Below, one piece after another: positions 40,327 to 49,863 of a stretch of 64,000 nucleotides of DNA. Position 1 is the stretch's first letter. Each line of letters opens with the position of its first letter. The position numbers and the translations under genes were made by a program. The stretch is from contig CAVTGV010000004.1 of assembly GCA_963734365.1 (NCBI GenBank), positions 62,001 to 126,000 of the forward strand. The letters run 5' to 3'. The notes beneath the pieces are model-generated. The model saw only the letters and a list, made by a program, of their open reading frames with translations. It searched no databases and had not been told where the DNA came from. Origin of the DNA: JACVRW01 sp963734365. GTDB taxonomy: Bacteria > Actinomycetota > Thermoleophilia > Solirubrobacterales > Thermoleophilaceae.

Positions 40327-41765
40327 CCACCCGCGGCGAGCGCTGCGGCCCGCTCCGTGCTGAACGGAAGCTGCGGCCATCCGCGCGGATCGCTGAGCGG
40401 GAGGTACTCGTTGTGCTCGGGCTCGTACACGTAGTGCGCCCGTGGCCCGGCCTGCGCGATCTCGTGCAGGGCGCCGACCAGCCGGTCGATGTCCTCGGGA
40501 ACGGTCCCGAGGCCGATGCTGGCGCGCACCGCCCCGGGAAGTACGGGAGAGGATCCCTGGCGCAGGCCGTCCGCCAGCCGCTCCGCTGTCGAGTCGGGGA
40601 TCCCGAGCAGTCGCGTGATGAGGGGGTGTGCGCAGAAGCAGCCGTGACGGACACCGATCGCGTGCTCCGCGCTCAGCGCGGCGGCAAGCAGGGCGTGGGG
40701 GTGGTCCTCATGGTCGAACGCCGCCACCCCGACGCTGTCCACCGAGCCCGGCGGCCACAGCGCGAGCGTGCGCAGGCCGGGCACCGTCGACAGCCCCGTG
40801 CGCAGGTGGGCGGTGAGCTCCCGCTCGTGCTCGGCCACCACGTGCATCCCGAGCTCGTGCAGCGCGCGACAGGCGGCTCCAAGGGCCACCACTCCCACCA
40901 CGTTGGGCGACCCGGCCTCGTGGCGCTCGGGCGCGTCCGCCCAGATCACGTCGTCGAGGCTGACCCACTTGATCGCTCCGCCTCCCCGCAGCAACGGCAT
41001 CCCCTCTTCGAGCCAGGCCGCGTCGCCCACCAGCGCGCCGGCCCCGAAGGGCGCGTAGAGCTTGTGGCCGGAGAGGGCCAGGAAGTCGATGCCGCTGCGC
41101 GCCATGTCGATCGGGCGGTGCGGAGCCAGCTGGGCGGCGTCGACGAACACCCGGGCTCCATGACGGTGGGCCAGCCGGGCGAGCTCGGCCACCGGCCACA
41201 GCTCTCCGGTGACGTTCGAGGCGCCGGTGACCGCCACCAGGTCGAACCCCGCGCCGGGCGCCAGCAGGGCGTCCTCGCAGGCGGCGCAGAGCTCCTCCGC
41301 CGAGTCCGTGAACGGCAGCACGTGCACGTTGTGACGCCGCCACGGCAGCATGTTGGAGTGATGCTCGGCCGGCGTGCTGAGCACCCGGGCACCGGGCGGG
41401 AGCGCGGCGGCGAAGAGGTTGATGGCCTCGGTGGTGTTGCGGACGAAGACCACGTCGTCGGCGGGTCGTGCCCCCACGAAGCGGGCCACATCCTCGCGCG
41501 CGCCCTCGAATGCGGCGGTCGAGACCTGCGACTTGAGGCCGCTGCCCCGGTGGACACTGCTGCACCAGGGCATGAAGGCCTCGACGGCCTCCCAGACCTC
41601 CTGCATGGCCGGCGTGCTCGCCGCGTAGTCCAGGTTCGCGTAGCGCCGCGAGCGACCGTCCACACACGGAACCCGGGTATCCGAGCCCAGCAGGCGAGCG
41701 AGCGGGCGGGGTCCGGCCGCGGCCCCGCGGGCTACGCGGCTCGTGTCTTCGTAGCGCTCGAGCAC
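40323..41765 (-). CDS. Class-V aminotransferase, cysteine-desulfurase-like
   Basis: 480 residues. PLP fold type I: NLDYAASTPAMQEVWEAVEA near 45-64, VRNTTEAINLFAAAL, AEHHSNMLPWRR, ASNVTGELWPVAELARLAHR, and the PLP Lys in FLALSGHKLYAPFGAGALVG. A cysteine pair RHGCFCAHPLITRLLG occurs where desulfurases have the catalytic Cys loop. The C-terminal 60 residues include YVYEPEHNEYLPLSDPRGW and are not typical. It may release sulfur or act as a lyase. Its start overlaps the SARP gene by 34 bases. Confidence 0.82.
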   Translation of the reverse strand: MLERYEDTSRVARGAAAGPRPLARLLGSDTRVPCVDGRSRRYANLDYAASTPAMQEVWEAVEAFMPWCSSVHRGSGLKSQVSTAAFEGAREDVARFVGARPADDVVFVRNTTEAINLFAAALPPGARVLSTPAEHHSNMLPWRRHNVHVLPFTDSAEELCAACEDALLAPGAGFDLVAVTGASNVTGELWPVAELARLAHRHGARVFVDAAQLAPHRPIDMARSGIDFLALSGHKLYAPFGAGALVGDAAWLEEGMPLLRGGGAIKWVSLDDVIWADAPERHEAGSPNVVGVVALGAACRALHELGMHVVAEHERELTAHLRTGLSTVPGLRTLALWPPGSVDSVGVAAFDHEDHPHALLAAALSAEHAIGVRHGCFCAHPLITRLLGIPDSTAERLADGLRQGSSPVLPGAVRASIGLGTVPEDIDRLVGALHEIAQAGPRAHYVYEPEHNEYLPLSDPRGWPQLPFSTERAAALAAGG

Positions 41766-42520
41766 GTGATGAGCGGCGGGTCGAGTTCATGGCGGAGGAT
41801 CGCGGCCTCCAGCGCACGCAGCTCGGGCGACGGCTCGAGCCCGAGACCGTCCACGAGCGCACGGCGGGCGGCGCGGTATTCGGCCAGCGCGTCCACCTGA
41901 CGCCCGGCGCGGTAGAGGGCCAGCATGAACTGAGCCCGCAGGCGCTCGCGCAGCGGATGCTCGTGCACGAGCGCCTCGAGCTCGCCGGTGAGCTCCGCGT
42001 GGCGCCCGCAGGCGAGGTCGGCGTCCACCCGCTCGCAGACACCCGCTAGATGCAGGTCGTCGAGGCGGGCGATCTCAGGCTGGGCAAATCCTTCGTCGGC
42101 CACGTCGGCGAGCGCGGGGCCGCGCCAGAGCCCGAGGGCCACCCTTAGCGTCTCGGACGCGCCCTGAGGGTCCCCCGAGGCCAGCTCGTCGCGGCCGATT
42201 CGCAGCAGCTGCTCGAAGCGCCCGGCGTCGAGCTCCAGCGGACCCACGCGCAGGCCGTAGCCGCCGCCTTCCGAGACGAGCACGTCGTCGCCCACCGCCG
42301 TGCGCAATCTCGACGCCACCACGTGGGCGGCGTTCTTGGCGTGCTTGGGCTCCGCGGCGCCCCAGAGCTCGTCCACCAGCCGGTCGACATGGACCAAGGC
42401 GCCGCGCTGCACCAGCAGCAGCGCCAGGAGTGACAGCACCCGGCCGCGCGGTATCAGCGCGCGCTCTCCGTCCTCGCGGTGGATCTGGACGGGGCCCAGG
42501 ATCCCGAAGCGCCGGCTCAT
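41732..42520 (-). CDS. SARP-type regulator (wHTH + BTAD)
   Basis: 262 residues from ATG 42520. OmpR-like winged helix: RRFGILGPVQIHREDGERAL, RVLSLLALLLVQRGALVHVD, DRLVDELWGAAEPKHAKNAA, HVVASRLRTAVGDDVLVSEG. Then the BTAD helical repeat domain: LELDAGRFEQLLRIGRDELA, and HPLRERLRAQFMLALYRAGR. Short SARP without ATPase domain; in streptomycetes such proteins activate pathway-specific genes. Its start overlaps the 62-residue gene (ATGA), and its end overlaps the class-V aminotransferase, likely its target. Confidence 0.88.
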   Translation of the reverse strand: MSRRFGILGPVQIHREDGERALIPRGRVLSLLALLLVQRGALVHVDRLVDELWGAAEPKHAKNAAHVVASRLRTAVGDDVLVSEGGGYGLRVGPLELDAGRFEQLLRIGRDELASGDPQGASETLRVALGLWRGPALADVADEGFAQPEIARLDDLHLAGVCERVDADLACGRHAELTGELEALVHEHPLRERLRAQFMLALYRAGRQVDALAEYRAARRALVDGLGLEPSPELRALEAAILRHELDPPLITCSSATKTRAA

Positions 42521-42705
42521 CGGGCCGCACCTGCATCGGGCTTCGCGGCGTCCACCGGCTCGGCCTCGACGAGCAGGCGCTCGAGCGTCTGCATCAGCTC
42601 GAGCCAGCTGCTGAAGTCCACGCTTCCGGCCTGCTCTCCGGCCACGAGTCCGCTGACCGTCGTACCGGCGGGGTCGAGGTCCAACGTGACCCGGATAGCG
42701 CTCAT
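42517..42705 (-). CDS. Small acidic protein ahead of the SARP gene
   Basis: 62 residues from ATG 42705 (MSAIRVTLDLDPAGTTVSGL). Central SVDFSSWLELMQTLERLLVE suggests strand-helix, Asp/Glu-rich. Translationally coupled (ATGA) to the SARP. Unknown function; a possible modulator of the SARP. Confidence 0.65.
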   Translation of the reverse strand: MSAIRVTLDLDPAGTTVSGLVAGEQAGSVDFSSWLELMQTLERLLVEAEPVDAAKPDAGAAR

Positions 42706-42788
42706 GGCACAAGCGTGTCGTGGCCGAGGCCGTCGCGCAACGCAGGCGCGCCCTGATGTTTTGTGCCGCAAACCCCTAGATTTCACGT

Positions 42789-45601
42789 GTGCCGGTGATC
42801 AAGGAGCCGATCCCGCTCGAGCGCACGGATGAGCTCGCGGCAATCGGATCGGCCGTCGAGGCGGCGGCCTCCGGCGGCGGCAGCTCGATGCTGATCGAGG
42901 GCCCTCCCGGCATCGGCAAGACGCGTCTGCTGCGGGAGGCGGCGGACCGCGCCGAGGCGGGGCGGTTCGACGTGCTCCGGGCGCGAGGTGACGAGCTCGA
43001 GAGCGAGCTGCCGTTCGGGCTCGTGCGCCAGCTGTTCGAGGCACGCCTGGCTGGAGAGAGTGGCCGGCGGCGGGCGGCGCTCCTGTCCGGTGCCGCCAAG
43101 CTGGCGGAGCCGGTGCTCGAACCCCGGGCGCAGCCCGGAGCGGGTGGCGCGCAGGCGGCCTTTCATGGCCTGTATTGGCTCACGGCGAATCTGAGTGCCC
43201 AGGTCCCCGCTCGTCCTGATGATCGACGACCTGCACTGCGCAGACCTCCCCTCGCTCGAATGGCTGGGATACCTGACCCGGCGTCTCGAGGGCATGCCCG
43301 TGCTGGTTCTGGCCGCTGCCAGGCGAGCGGAGGATGACCGTCTCCGGCTGATCGAGTCGCTGGTGACGGGCGGTGGCTCCAGCGTGCTGGCGCCGCGGCC
43401 ACTCAGCCGGGCGGCGGTGGAGCAGCTCGTGGAGGAGGTGACCGGGGCCGAGCCGGATGCCGCCTTCTCCGACGCGTGCCTCGAGGCGAGCGGCGGCAAT
43501 CCCTTCCTGCTCCGAGAGCTCCTGCGCGCGGCCGCTCAGGAGGGCATCCCCACCTCCGCCCCCGGAGCGAGCCGGGTGGCCGCGCTCGCACCCGAGACGG
43601 TCTCCCGCGCAGTTCTGGTGCGGCTGGCCGCGCTGCCCCCGGCGGCCGCCGAGCTCGCCCAGGCGGTGGCGGTGATGGGCCAGGACGTCCCGTTCGACGC
43701 GGCGGCCGAGCTGGCGGGCCTGGGGCCCGACCCGGCGGCCGAGGCGGCGGACGCGCTGGCGTCGGCCTACGTGCTCGGCTCCGAGCGAGAGCTGAACTTC
43801 ATCCACCCCATAGTGCGCACAGCGGTGGAGGAGCAGATGCCGCCCTCGCGCCGTCGCGCCGCGCACGCCGAGGCGGCCCGCATTCTGGCCGAGCGCGGCG
43901 CGGATCCGGAGCGCCGTGCCATGCACCTGCTGGTGGCCGACCCGGCCGCCAGCGCGGAGGTCGTGGAGACCCTGCGCGAGGCGGCTCGCCGGGCGAGCGA
44001 CCGCGGCGCGGCGCGCATCGCCGTGACCTGTCTCTCGCGCGCTCTGGAGGAGCAGCCCGAGCCGGCCGTGCGCGCGGAGCTGCTGGAGGAGCTGGGCGTG
44101 GCGGCCGCGAGCGCGGCGGATCCCCGGGCCGAGCAATGGCTGCGCGAGGCCTACGCCTCGGCCATGGACCCCGCCGGCCGGGGGCGTGCGGCGCTGGCGC
44201 TGGGCCGCGCGCTGTTCGTGGTGGGCCGGCTGGAGGACGCCTTCGTGGCCATCGACGAGGCGGAGGCCGACCTCGGCCCGGATGACCGCTGGATCGCGGC
44301 ACGGCTGGAGGCCGAGCTGATCGTCGCCGCCCGTCTCGACTACCAGCTGCGGCCGCGGGTGCCCGAGCGGCTCGACCGCCTCGAGCGGCTCAGTGAGGGT
44401 GATCCCGAGGCCCGCCGGCTGGTGTTGTCTCACCGCGCCTACGAGGCGGCGCTGGCCGGTGAGCCGGCCGACGGGCCGATCGCGATGGCCCGCGAGGCGC
44501 TGGCGGGCGGCCAACTGGTTGCCGCGCTCGGCCCCGAGGACTCGAATCTCTATCTCGCCCCCAACACGCTGGCGCTGTGCGAGCAGCTCGACGAGGCCGC
44601 CGAGGTGTTCGACGCGGCGATCGCGGCCGCCCGCGAGCGGGGCTCGGCGCTGGGATTCACGGTGGCTTCGTGCTTCCGCTCCCAGGTTCACTACCGCTGG
44701 GGAGACGTGCGCCGTGCGGAGTCCGACGCTCGTGCCGCCGTGGAGGTTGCCGCCGCCGAGGGCTGGGGCGTGGGCATCCCGGCCGCCCGGGCGTTCCTCC
44801 TCTACGCCCTGGTCGAGCGCGGCGCGCTGGACGAGGCCCGGCAGCTACTGGCCGCGGCCGAGCTGGGCGACGAGATCCCCGACCTCGTGATGTTCGATCC
44901 GTTGCTCGACGCTCGCGGCCGGCTGCGAATGGCCTCCGGCCGGCTCGCCGAGGGGGTGGCCGACATGCTCGCCTGCGGCGAGCGACAGGAGCGCTGGGGC
45001 GCTCACAACCCGTCGGTGATCCCGTGGCGCTCGATGGCGGCCGAGGGGATGATCCGCGACGGCCGGGCCGACGAAGCTCGTGAGCTGGCCGAAGAAGAGG
45101 TGGCGCTGGCGCGCCGGGCCGGTACGCCGCGAGCCTTGGGAATGGCGTTGCGGGTGGCGGGCCTGGTGGCCCAGGATCGCCAGGTCCTGGAGGAGGCGGT
45201 GGCGGTGCTCGACAGCGGGCCGAGCCCGCTGGAGACGGCACGGGCGCGCGTGGCGCTCGGGCGGCCTGCTGCGCAGGCAGCGCCGGCCCGGACTCGCGCG
45301 AGAGCAGCTGCGCCAGGCGCTGGACGAGGCGGATCGCGCCGGGGCAACGGCCCTCGCGGGCGAGGCGCGCGAAGAGCTGCTCGCCGCCGGGGCCAGGCCG
45401 CGGCGGGCGCGTCTGTCAGGGCGCGACGCGCTTACGGCAAGCGAGTTGCGCGTGGCCTCGAGGGCCGCCGATGGGGCCAGCAACCGCGAGATCGCACAGT
45501 CGCTGTTCGTGACGGTCAAGACGGTCGAGACGCATCTCGGCAACGCCTACCGCAAGCTCGGTGTGTCCTCGCGCGCGGAGCTGCCCGACGCGCTCGCCTA
45601 G
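42789..45601 (+). pseudogene. LuxR-type regulator with AAA domain (LAL family), two frameshifts
   Basis: GTG 42789 starts with MLIEGPPGIGKTRLLREAAD (Walker A) and ESELPFGLVRQLFEARLAGE. At about 43197-43206 an extra base shifts the frame; the next frame gives SPLVLMIDDLHCADLPSLEW (Walker B) and the long helical-repeat region up to ETARARVALG. An extra G near 45257-45264 shifts again, and the end frame gives the LuxR HTH: LTASELRVASRAADGASNRE, IAQSLFVTVKTVETHLGNAY. Restored length is about 935 residues, a normal LAL regulator. Both shifts lie in GC-rich runs. It is convergent with the CoA-ester lyase. Confidence 0.88.
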
Positions 45602-46656
45602 GCGGGCTGCAGCTCGTAGGCCTCGGCCAGCTCCGGGTCCTTACGAGCCAGCATCTCGGCCAGGTCGACCATCACCTTGCACTGCTTCCAGGTGGCGTCG
45701 TCCTGCATCTTCCCGTCGATCATGTGCACGCCGCGGCCGTCCGGAATCGCCTCGATCACCTTCTTGGCGAAGCGGACCTCGTCCGGATCGGGGGAGAAGA
45801 CCTTCTTTGCGATGTCGATCTGGACCGGATGCAACGACCACGCTCCGACGCAGCCGAGCAGGAACGCCGCGCGGAACTGGGCCTCGCACCCGTCGACGTC
45901 CTTGATGTCGCCGTACGGGCCGTAGAAGGGCAGAATGCCGGCGCCGGCGCAGGCGTCCACCATGCGCGCGATCGAGTAGTGCCAGGGGTCCTGCTGAGCG
46001 GTGGCGCGCGGCGCCTCGGGATCGTCCGCCGCCGGGTCCTCGATCACCCGGTAGCCCGGATGGCCGCCGCCCACCCGGGTGGTCTTCATGCGCCGGTTGG
46101 CCGCGAGGTCGGCCGGGCCGAAGCTCATGCCCTGCATGCGCGGGCTGGCGGTGGCGATCTCCTCGAGGTTGGTCACGCCCTGCGCGGTCTCCAGAATCGC
46201 GTGGACGAGGATCGGGCGCTCGAGGTTCCCCTTGGCCTCGAGCTGGGCGAGCAGCCGGTCGACGTAGTGGATGTCCCACGGGCCCTCGACCTTCGGCACC
46301 ATCACGACCTCGATCCGGTCGCCGATCTCAGCGACGATCTCGGTCAGGTCGTCGAGCACCCACGGGCTCTCGAGGGCATTGATGCGCGTCCAGAGAGCGG
46401 TCTGGCCGAGCTCCATGTCACGGCCCACGCGAATGAGGCCCTCGCGGGCGGCCTCCTTGCGGTCCACCGGAACCGCGTCCTCGAGGTTGCCGAGCAGGAT
46501 GTCGACCTTGGGCGCGATGTCGGGCGCCTTGGCCACCATCTTCTCGTTGGAGAAGTCGAGGAAGTGGATCATCCGCGAGGGCGTGAACGGGATCTCACGG
46601 AGCGGTTCGGGAGCACCGATGGCAAGCGGTTTCAGGAAGTCTCTGGGGTTGCGCAT
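45598..46656 (-). CDS. CoA-ester lyase, malyl-/methylmalyl-CoA lyase type
   Basis: 352 residues, HpcH/HpaI (CitE-like) TIM barrel. Key motifs: IHFLDFSNEKMVAKAPDIA, ILLGNLEDAVPVDRKEAARE (metal Glu-Asp), TRINALESPWVLDDL, VVMVPKVEGPWDIHYVDRLL, and GCVGAWSLHPVQIDIAKKVF near the C-terminus, which is typical of malyl-CoA/beta-methylmalyl-CoA lyases rather than citrate lyase. Mg-dependent C-C cleavage or formation with glyoxylate. A SucC/SucD pair and a MaoC hydratase elsewhere in the window would fit C4/C5-CoA metabolism. Confidence 0.88.
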   Translation of the reverse strand: MRNPRDFLKPLAIGAPEPLREIPFTPSRMIHFLDFSNEKMVAKAPDIAPKVDILLGNLEDAVPVDRKEAAREGLIRVGRDMELGQTALWTRINALESPWVLDDLTEIVAEIGDRIEVVMVPKVEGPWDIHYVDRLLAQLEAKGNLERPILVHAILETAQGVTNLEEIATASPRMQGMSFGPADLAANRRMKTTRVGGGHPGYRVIEDPAADDPEAPRATAQQDPWHYSIARMVDACAGAGILPFYGPYGDIKDVDGCEAQFRAAFLLGCVGAWSLHPVQIDIAKKVFSPDPDEVRFAKKVIEAIPDGRGVHMIDGKMQDDATWKQCKVMVDLAEMLARKDPELAEAYELQPA

Positions 46657-46728
46657 TTCGCCCCGGACCCTAGCGCCGACCGGGCTGCCGCTTGTGCAGG
46701 CGCGGGCCCGTCGGTAGCTTCACCGCGC

Positions 46729-47830
46729 GTGAGCGAGCCCATGCGACCGCTCTTCCTCGCCCCCTACGGCGACTTCGGCGGCTCGGAATCGGTGCTGCTG
46801 CGGCTGATCGACCGGTTGGGGGATGCGATCGAGCCCGAGGCAGTGGTGATGAGCCGAGGGCAAGCTCGCGGGCCGCCTCGAGGTGGCCGGAGTGCCGAGC
46901 CGGGTGGTGCACCTCCCGGGCAAGCGCTCGGTGGCCCGCCTCCCGTTCGTGGCCCGGCAGCTCGCGCCCGAGCTCGAGGGCCGCGGCTTCACCTTCATCC
47001 ACGCCAACGGCACCAAGGCGGCGATGCTGGGCATCCGGTTGGCGCGGTCACTCGGAATACCCATCGTGTGGATGAAGCACGACCACGCCTACGAAGGCCC
47101 GCTAACCCGTACCCTCGCCGCCCGCTGCACCCGGGTCATCTGCGTGAGCCAGGCCATGGCGGACCTGCTCGGTCCCCGCGTGCGCGACCGCGTGGTGGTG
47201 GCCTACCCGGGCGTGGAGCTGGATCCGTCGCCTCCCACGGGGCCGAGTCCGCCGGTGGTGATCTCCGTCGGCCGCATGGATCCGCGCAAGGGCTTCATGG
47301 AGCTGATCGACGCCGTGGCGATCCTGCGCGCCAACGGCCGCGATCATCTCCGGCTCGTGATCGGGGGCCCCGACTATCCACCGGCGCCCGGCCACCGGGA
47401 GGCGCTCCAGGCGCACGCCGACGCCGCGGGCTTCGCCGATCACGCTCAGATCGGCTGGATCGACGACATCGACAGCGCCTATCGAGAGGCGCGCGTGGTG
47501 GCCATGACCTCGCGCCGGATGCGCGGGCGGCCCGCCGAGGGCGCCCCGCTGGTGCTGATGGAGGGGATGAGCCACGGTCTGCCGGCGGTGGGCCCCAACG
47601 AGGGCGGCATCGCCGAGGTGGTGGGCGACGCCGGCACCCTGGTGGACGACCGGACGCCGGAGGGGTACGCACGGGCGCTCGAGCCCTACGTCGACCTGCC
47701 GGACATGTCGCGCGAGGTGGGCGAGCGCGGTCACGAGCGGGTGCGCCGGCTGTTCACGTTCGACGGCACGGTCGAGCGCGTCCGTGCGGTCTACGAAGAG
47801 CTCGATCGGCTGGGACGCGCAGCCTCGTGA
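46729..47830 (+). pseudogene. GT4 glycosyltransferase, one frameshift
   Basis: GTG 46729 (or ATG 46741) gives RPLFLAPYGDFGGSESVLLR, a normal GT4 N-terminus. An extra G near 46856-46862 moves the protein to the next frame: LEVAGVPSRVVHLPGKRSVA, IVWMKHDHAYEGPL, VICVSQAMADLLGP, SVGRMDPRKGFMELIDAVAI and the donor-site MEGMSHGLPAVGPNEGGIAE. Restored protein about 366 residues, a cytosolic retaining sugar transferase. First gene of the exopolysaccharide locus on this strand. Confidence 0.85.
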
Positions 47831-47841
47831 GAGTCCGCGCC

Positions 47842-48966
47842 CTACGACCCGGCCAGCACGAGCCGGTAGACGCCCGCCGTCCGCTCGACCATGCGCTCGA
47901 CGGTGAACAGCGCGTCGTGGCGCTCGCGCGCGGCGGCGCCCATCGCCTCGCGCCGGGACGGATCGCTCAGCAGCTCGACCAGCCGGGCGGCCAGAGCGGC
48001 CGAGTCTCCGGGCGGGCACAGCAGGCCGGTCTCGCCCTCCACGAGGGCCTCCGAAGTGCCTCCCACGTCGGTCGCCACCTGCGGGACGCCGCACGCCATC
48101 GCCTCCAGGACCGAGATCGGGAAGGCCTCCCACGCGGAGGGCAGCACGAACAGGTCGACCGAACGCAGCTGGCGGGCGGCCGGGGACTGGAAGCCGAAGA
48201 AGCGAAAGCGCTCGGGATCGAGTGCCAGCCCCGCGGCCTGGCTCTCGAGCTCGCCGCGCAGCGGCCCGTCGCCGATCACGGCCAGCCGGGCGCCGGGCAC
48301 CTCCGAGAGCACGCGCGGAGCCGCATCCACGAAGGTCGCCACGCTCTTCTGCGGGCGCAGGACGGTCAAACAGGCCGCCAGCGGCCCCTCGCCGCGAAAC
48401 TCGGCCAGCGCCTCATCGGGGGTCAGGTCGAGCGTGCAGGACGGGGAGCCGTTGTGCACCACGTGCAGCTTGCGCGCCGGCGCCACGTGCTCGTCGATAG
48501 CGACCTGGCGCTCCTCGTCGGCCACGCAGAGGATCCCATCGCTCAGCGGGCCCAGGGAGCGCTCGACGGAGAGGGCGAAGACCCTGCGCGGCAGGCCCCA
48601 GGGGCCCACGAACGGAAAGCAGTGAGGCGAATAGAGGACCGGCGTGCCGCTCAGCGCAGCGGCGAGCCTGCCCACCACGCCGGCCTTGGCCGAATGGGCG
48701 TGCACGAGGTCGAAGCTCTCTTTGCGAGTGATCGCGCCGAGGCGGCGCAGCGCGGCCGCGTCGGCGCCGGGGGTGCCGAAGCCGCGCTCGAGCGGAAGCC
48801 GCACCACCGGTACCCCCGCCTCCTTGAGCCGCGGGTAGGTGATGGCGTCGCGCGGACCCGCCACGTATGGCTGCCAGCCGTGGCGGGGCAGGCCCAGCGC
48901 GAGCCTGAGCACGTTCTCGGCAACCCCTCCGTCGGGTGGCTCCATCACCAGCAGGACCCTTTGCAC
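47842..48966 (-). CDS. GT4 glycosyltransferase
   Basis: 374 residues, intact. N-terminal Rossmann half: RVLLVMEPPDGGVAENVLRL, FDLVHAHSAKAGVVGRLAAA. C-terminal donor half: CLTVLRPQKSVATFVDAAPR, RLAVIGDGPLRGELESQAAG, LFVLPSAWEAFPISVLEAMA, GVPQVATDVGGTSEALVEGE (conserved Glu pair region). Adds a nucleotide-sugar-derived residue to a growing glycan on the cytoplasmic face. Convergent with the frameshifted GT4. Confidence 0.92.
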   Translation of the reverse strand: MQRVLLVMEPPDGGVAENVLRLALGLPRHGWQPYVAGPRDAITYPRLKEAGVPVVRLPLERGFGTPGADAAALRRLGAITRKESFDLVHAHSAKAGVVGRLAAALSGTPVLYSPHCFPFVGPWGLPRRVFALSVERSLGPLSDGILCVADEERQVAIDEHVAPARKLHVVHNGSPSCTLDLTPDEALAEFRGEGPLAACLTVLRPQKSVATFVDAAPRVLSEVPGARLAVIGDGPLRGELESQAAGLALDPERFRFFGFQSPAARQLRSVDLFVLPSAWEAFPISVLEAMACGVPQVATDVGGTSEALVEGETGLLCPPGDSAALAARLVELLSDPSRREAMGAAARERHDALFTVERMVERTAGVYRLVLAGS

Positions 48967-49004
48967 GACGCGATCCTACGGCCCCGGCCGGAAGCGAGCG
49001 AGCG

Positions 49005-49847
49005 GTGAGCGAGGCGAGGGTCACCGTGCTCATGCCCTGCTTCAACGACGGGGCGTTCATCGAGGCGGCGGTCGACTCGGTTCGCGAGGGGGAGCCGGTG
49101 GACATCGTCGTGGTCGACGACGCGTCCCAGGAGCCCGCCACCCTGGCGGCGCTGGAGCGCCTCGAGCCGCGCGGGGTACGGGTGCTGCGCCACGAGCGCA
49201 ACCGCGGAGCGGCCGCCGCGCGCAACACGGGACTGGCGGCGGTCGAGACCCGCTTCCTGTTCACGCTCGACTCGGACGACGTCGCGATGCCGGGGGCCCT
49301 GGCCACGCTCGCCGACCGGCTGGACGCCGCCGATCAGCCGGCCGTGGCCTTCGGTGACTACGTGGAGATCGGTGGACACGGCGAGCTGCGACACATACCG
49401 CCCGTGCTCGACGGATTCCGGATCGCCTACATCAACGAGTACCCCACGTCCGCCATGTTCAGGAGCGACGTGGTGCGCGCGCTCGGCGGCTGGAGCGAGC
49501 GCGACCGGCTCCAGGGCTACGAGGACTGGGACCTCTGGATGGGGCTGGCGGAGCGCGGATACCGCGGCGTGCACGTGGGACGCGGAACGGTGATCTGGGG
49601 CTACCGCCAGCACTCCAACCGCCAGCTGGCCGAAGCCCGGCGCCGCCACGCCGTGGTCTACGACCAGCTGCGGGCTCTCCATCCGGACCTGTTCGGCTCG
49701 CTGCCGAAGCGACGGCGAGAGTCGCGTATGGGCTTCGCCTACAAGCTCCTGTTCCCCGTCGTCTACGGGCGGCGGCCCCTGCTCCGCGAGCACGCGCCGC
49801 TCAAACGAGTCCTCGCCGGCACGCCGCTCGTGCGGCGGTTGCGTTAG
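49005..49847 (+). CDS. GT2 (GT-A fold) glycosyltransferase
   Basis: 280 residues from GTG 49005. EARVTVLMPCFNDGAFIEAA at the N-terminus, DIVVVDDASQEPATLAALER (nucleotide Asp pair), RNRGAAAARNTGLAAVETRF, LFTLDSDDVAMPG (DxD metal site), and DRLQGYEDWDLWMGLAERGY with the ED base. Inverting transfer from a nucleotide sugar. Lies between the GT4 and the flippase genes. Confidence 0.9.
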   Translation: MSEARVTVLMPCFNDGAFIEAAVDSVREGEPVDIVVVDDASQEPATLAALERLEPRGVRVLRHERNRGAAAARNTGLAAVETRFLFTLDSDDVAMPGALATLADRLDAADQPAVAFGDYVEIGGHGELRHIPPVLDGFRIAYINEYPTSAMFRSDVVRALGGWSERDRLQGYEDWDLWMGLAERGYRGVHVGRGTVIWGYRQHSNRQLAEARRRHAVVYDQLRALHPDLFGSLPKRRRESRMGFAYKLLFPVVYGRRPLLREHAPLKRVLAGTPLVRRLR

Positions 49848-49863
49848 TCGCCCGGCCGGGCGC

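Noticed and set aside
43195..49008. A continuous open frame of nearly 2,000 codons on the plus strand
   Set aside because: It is three gene pieces joined by shadow coding: the LuxR-AAA middle, antisense of the CoA-ester lyase, and parts of glycosyltransferases. Conserved motifs change frame inside it.
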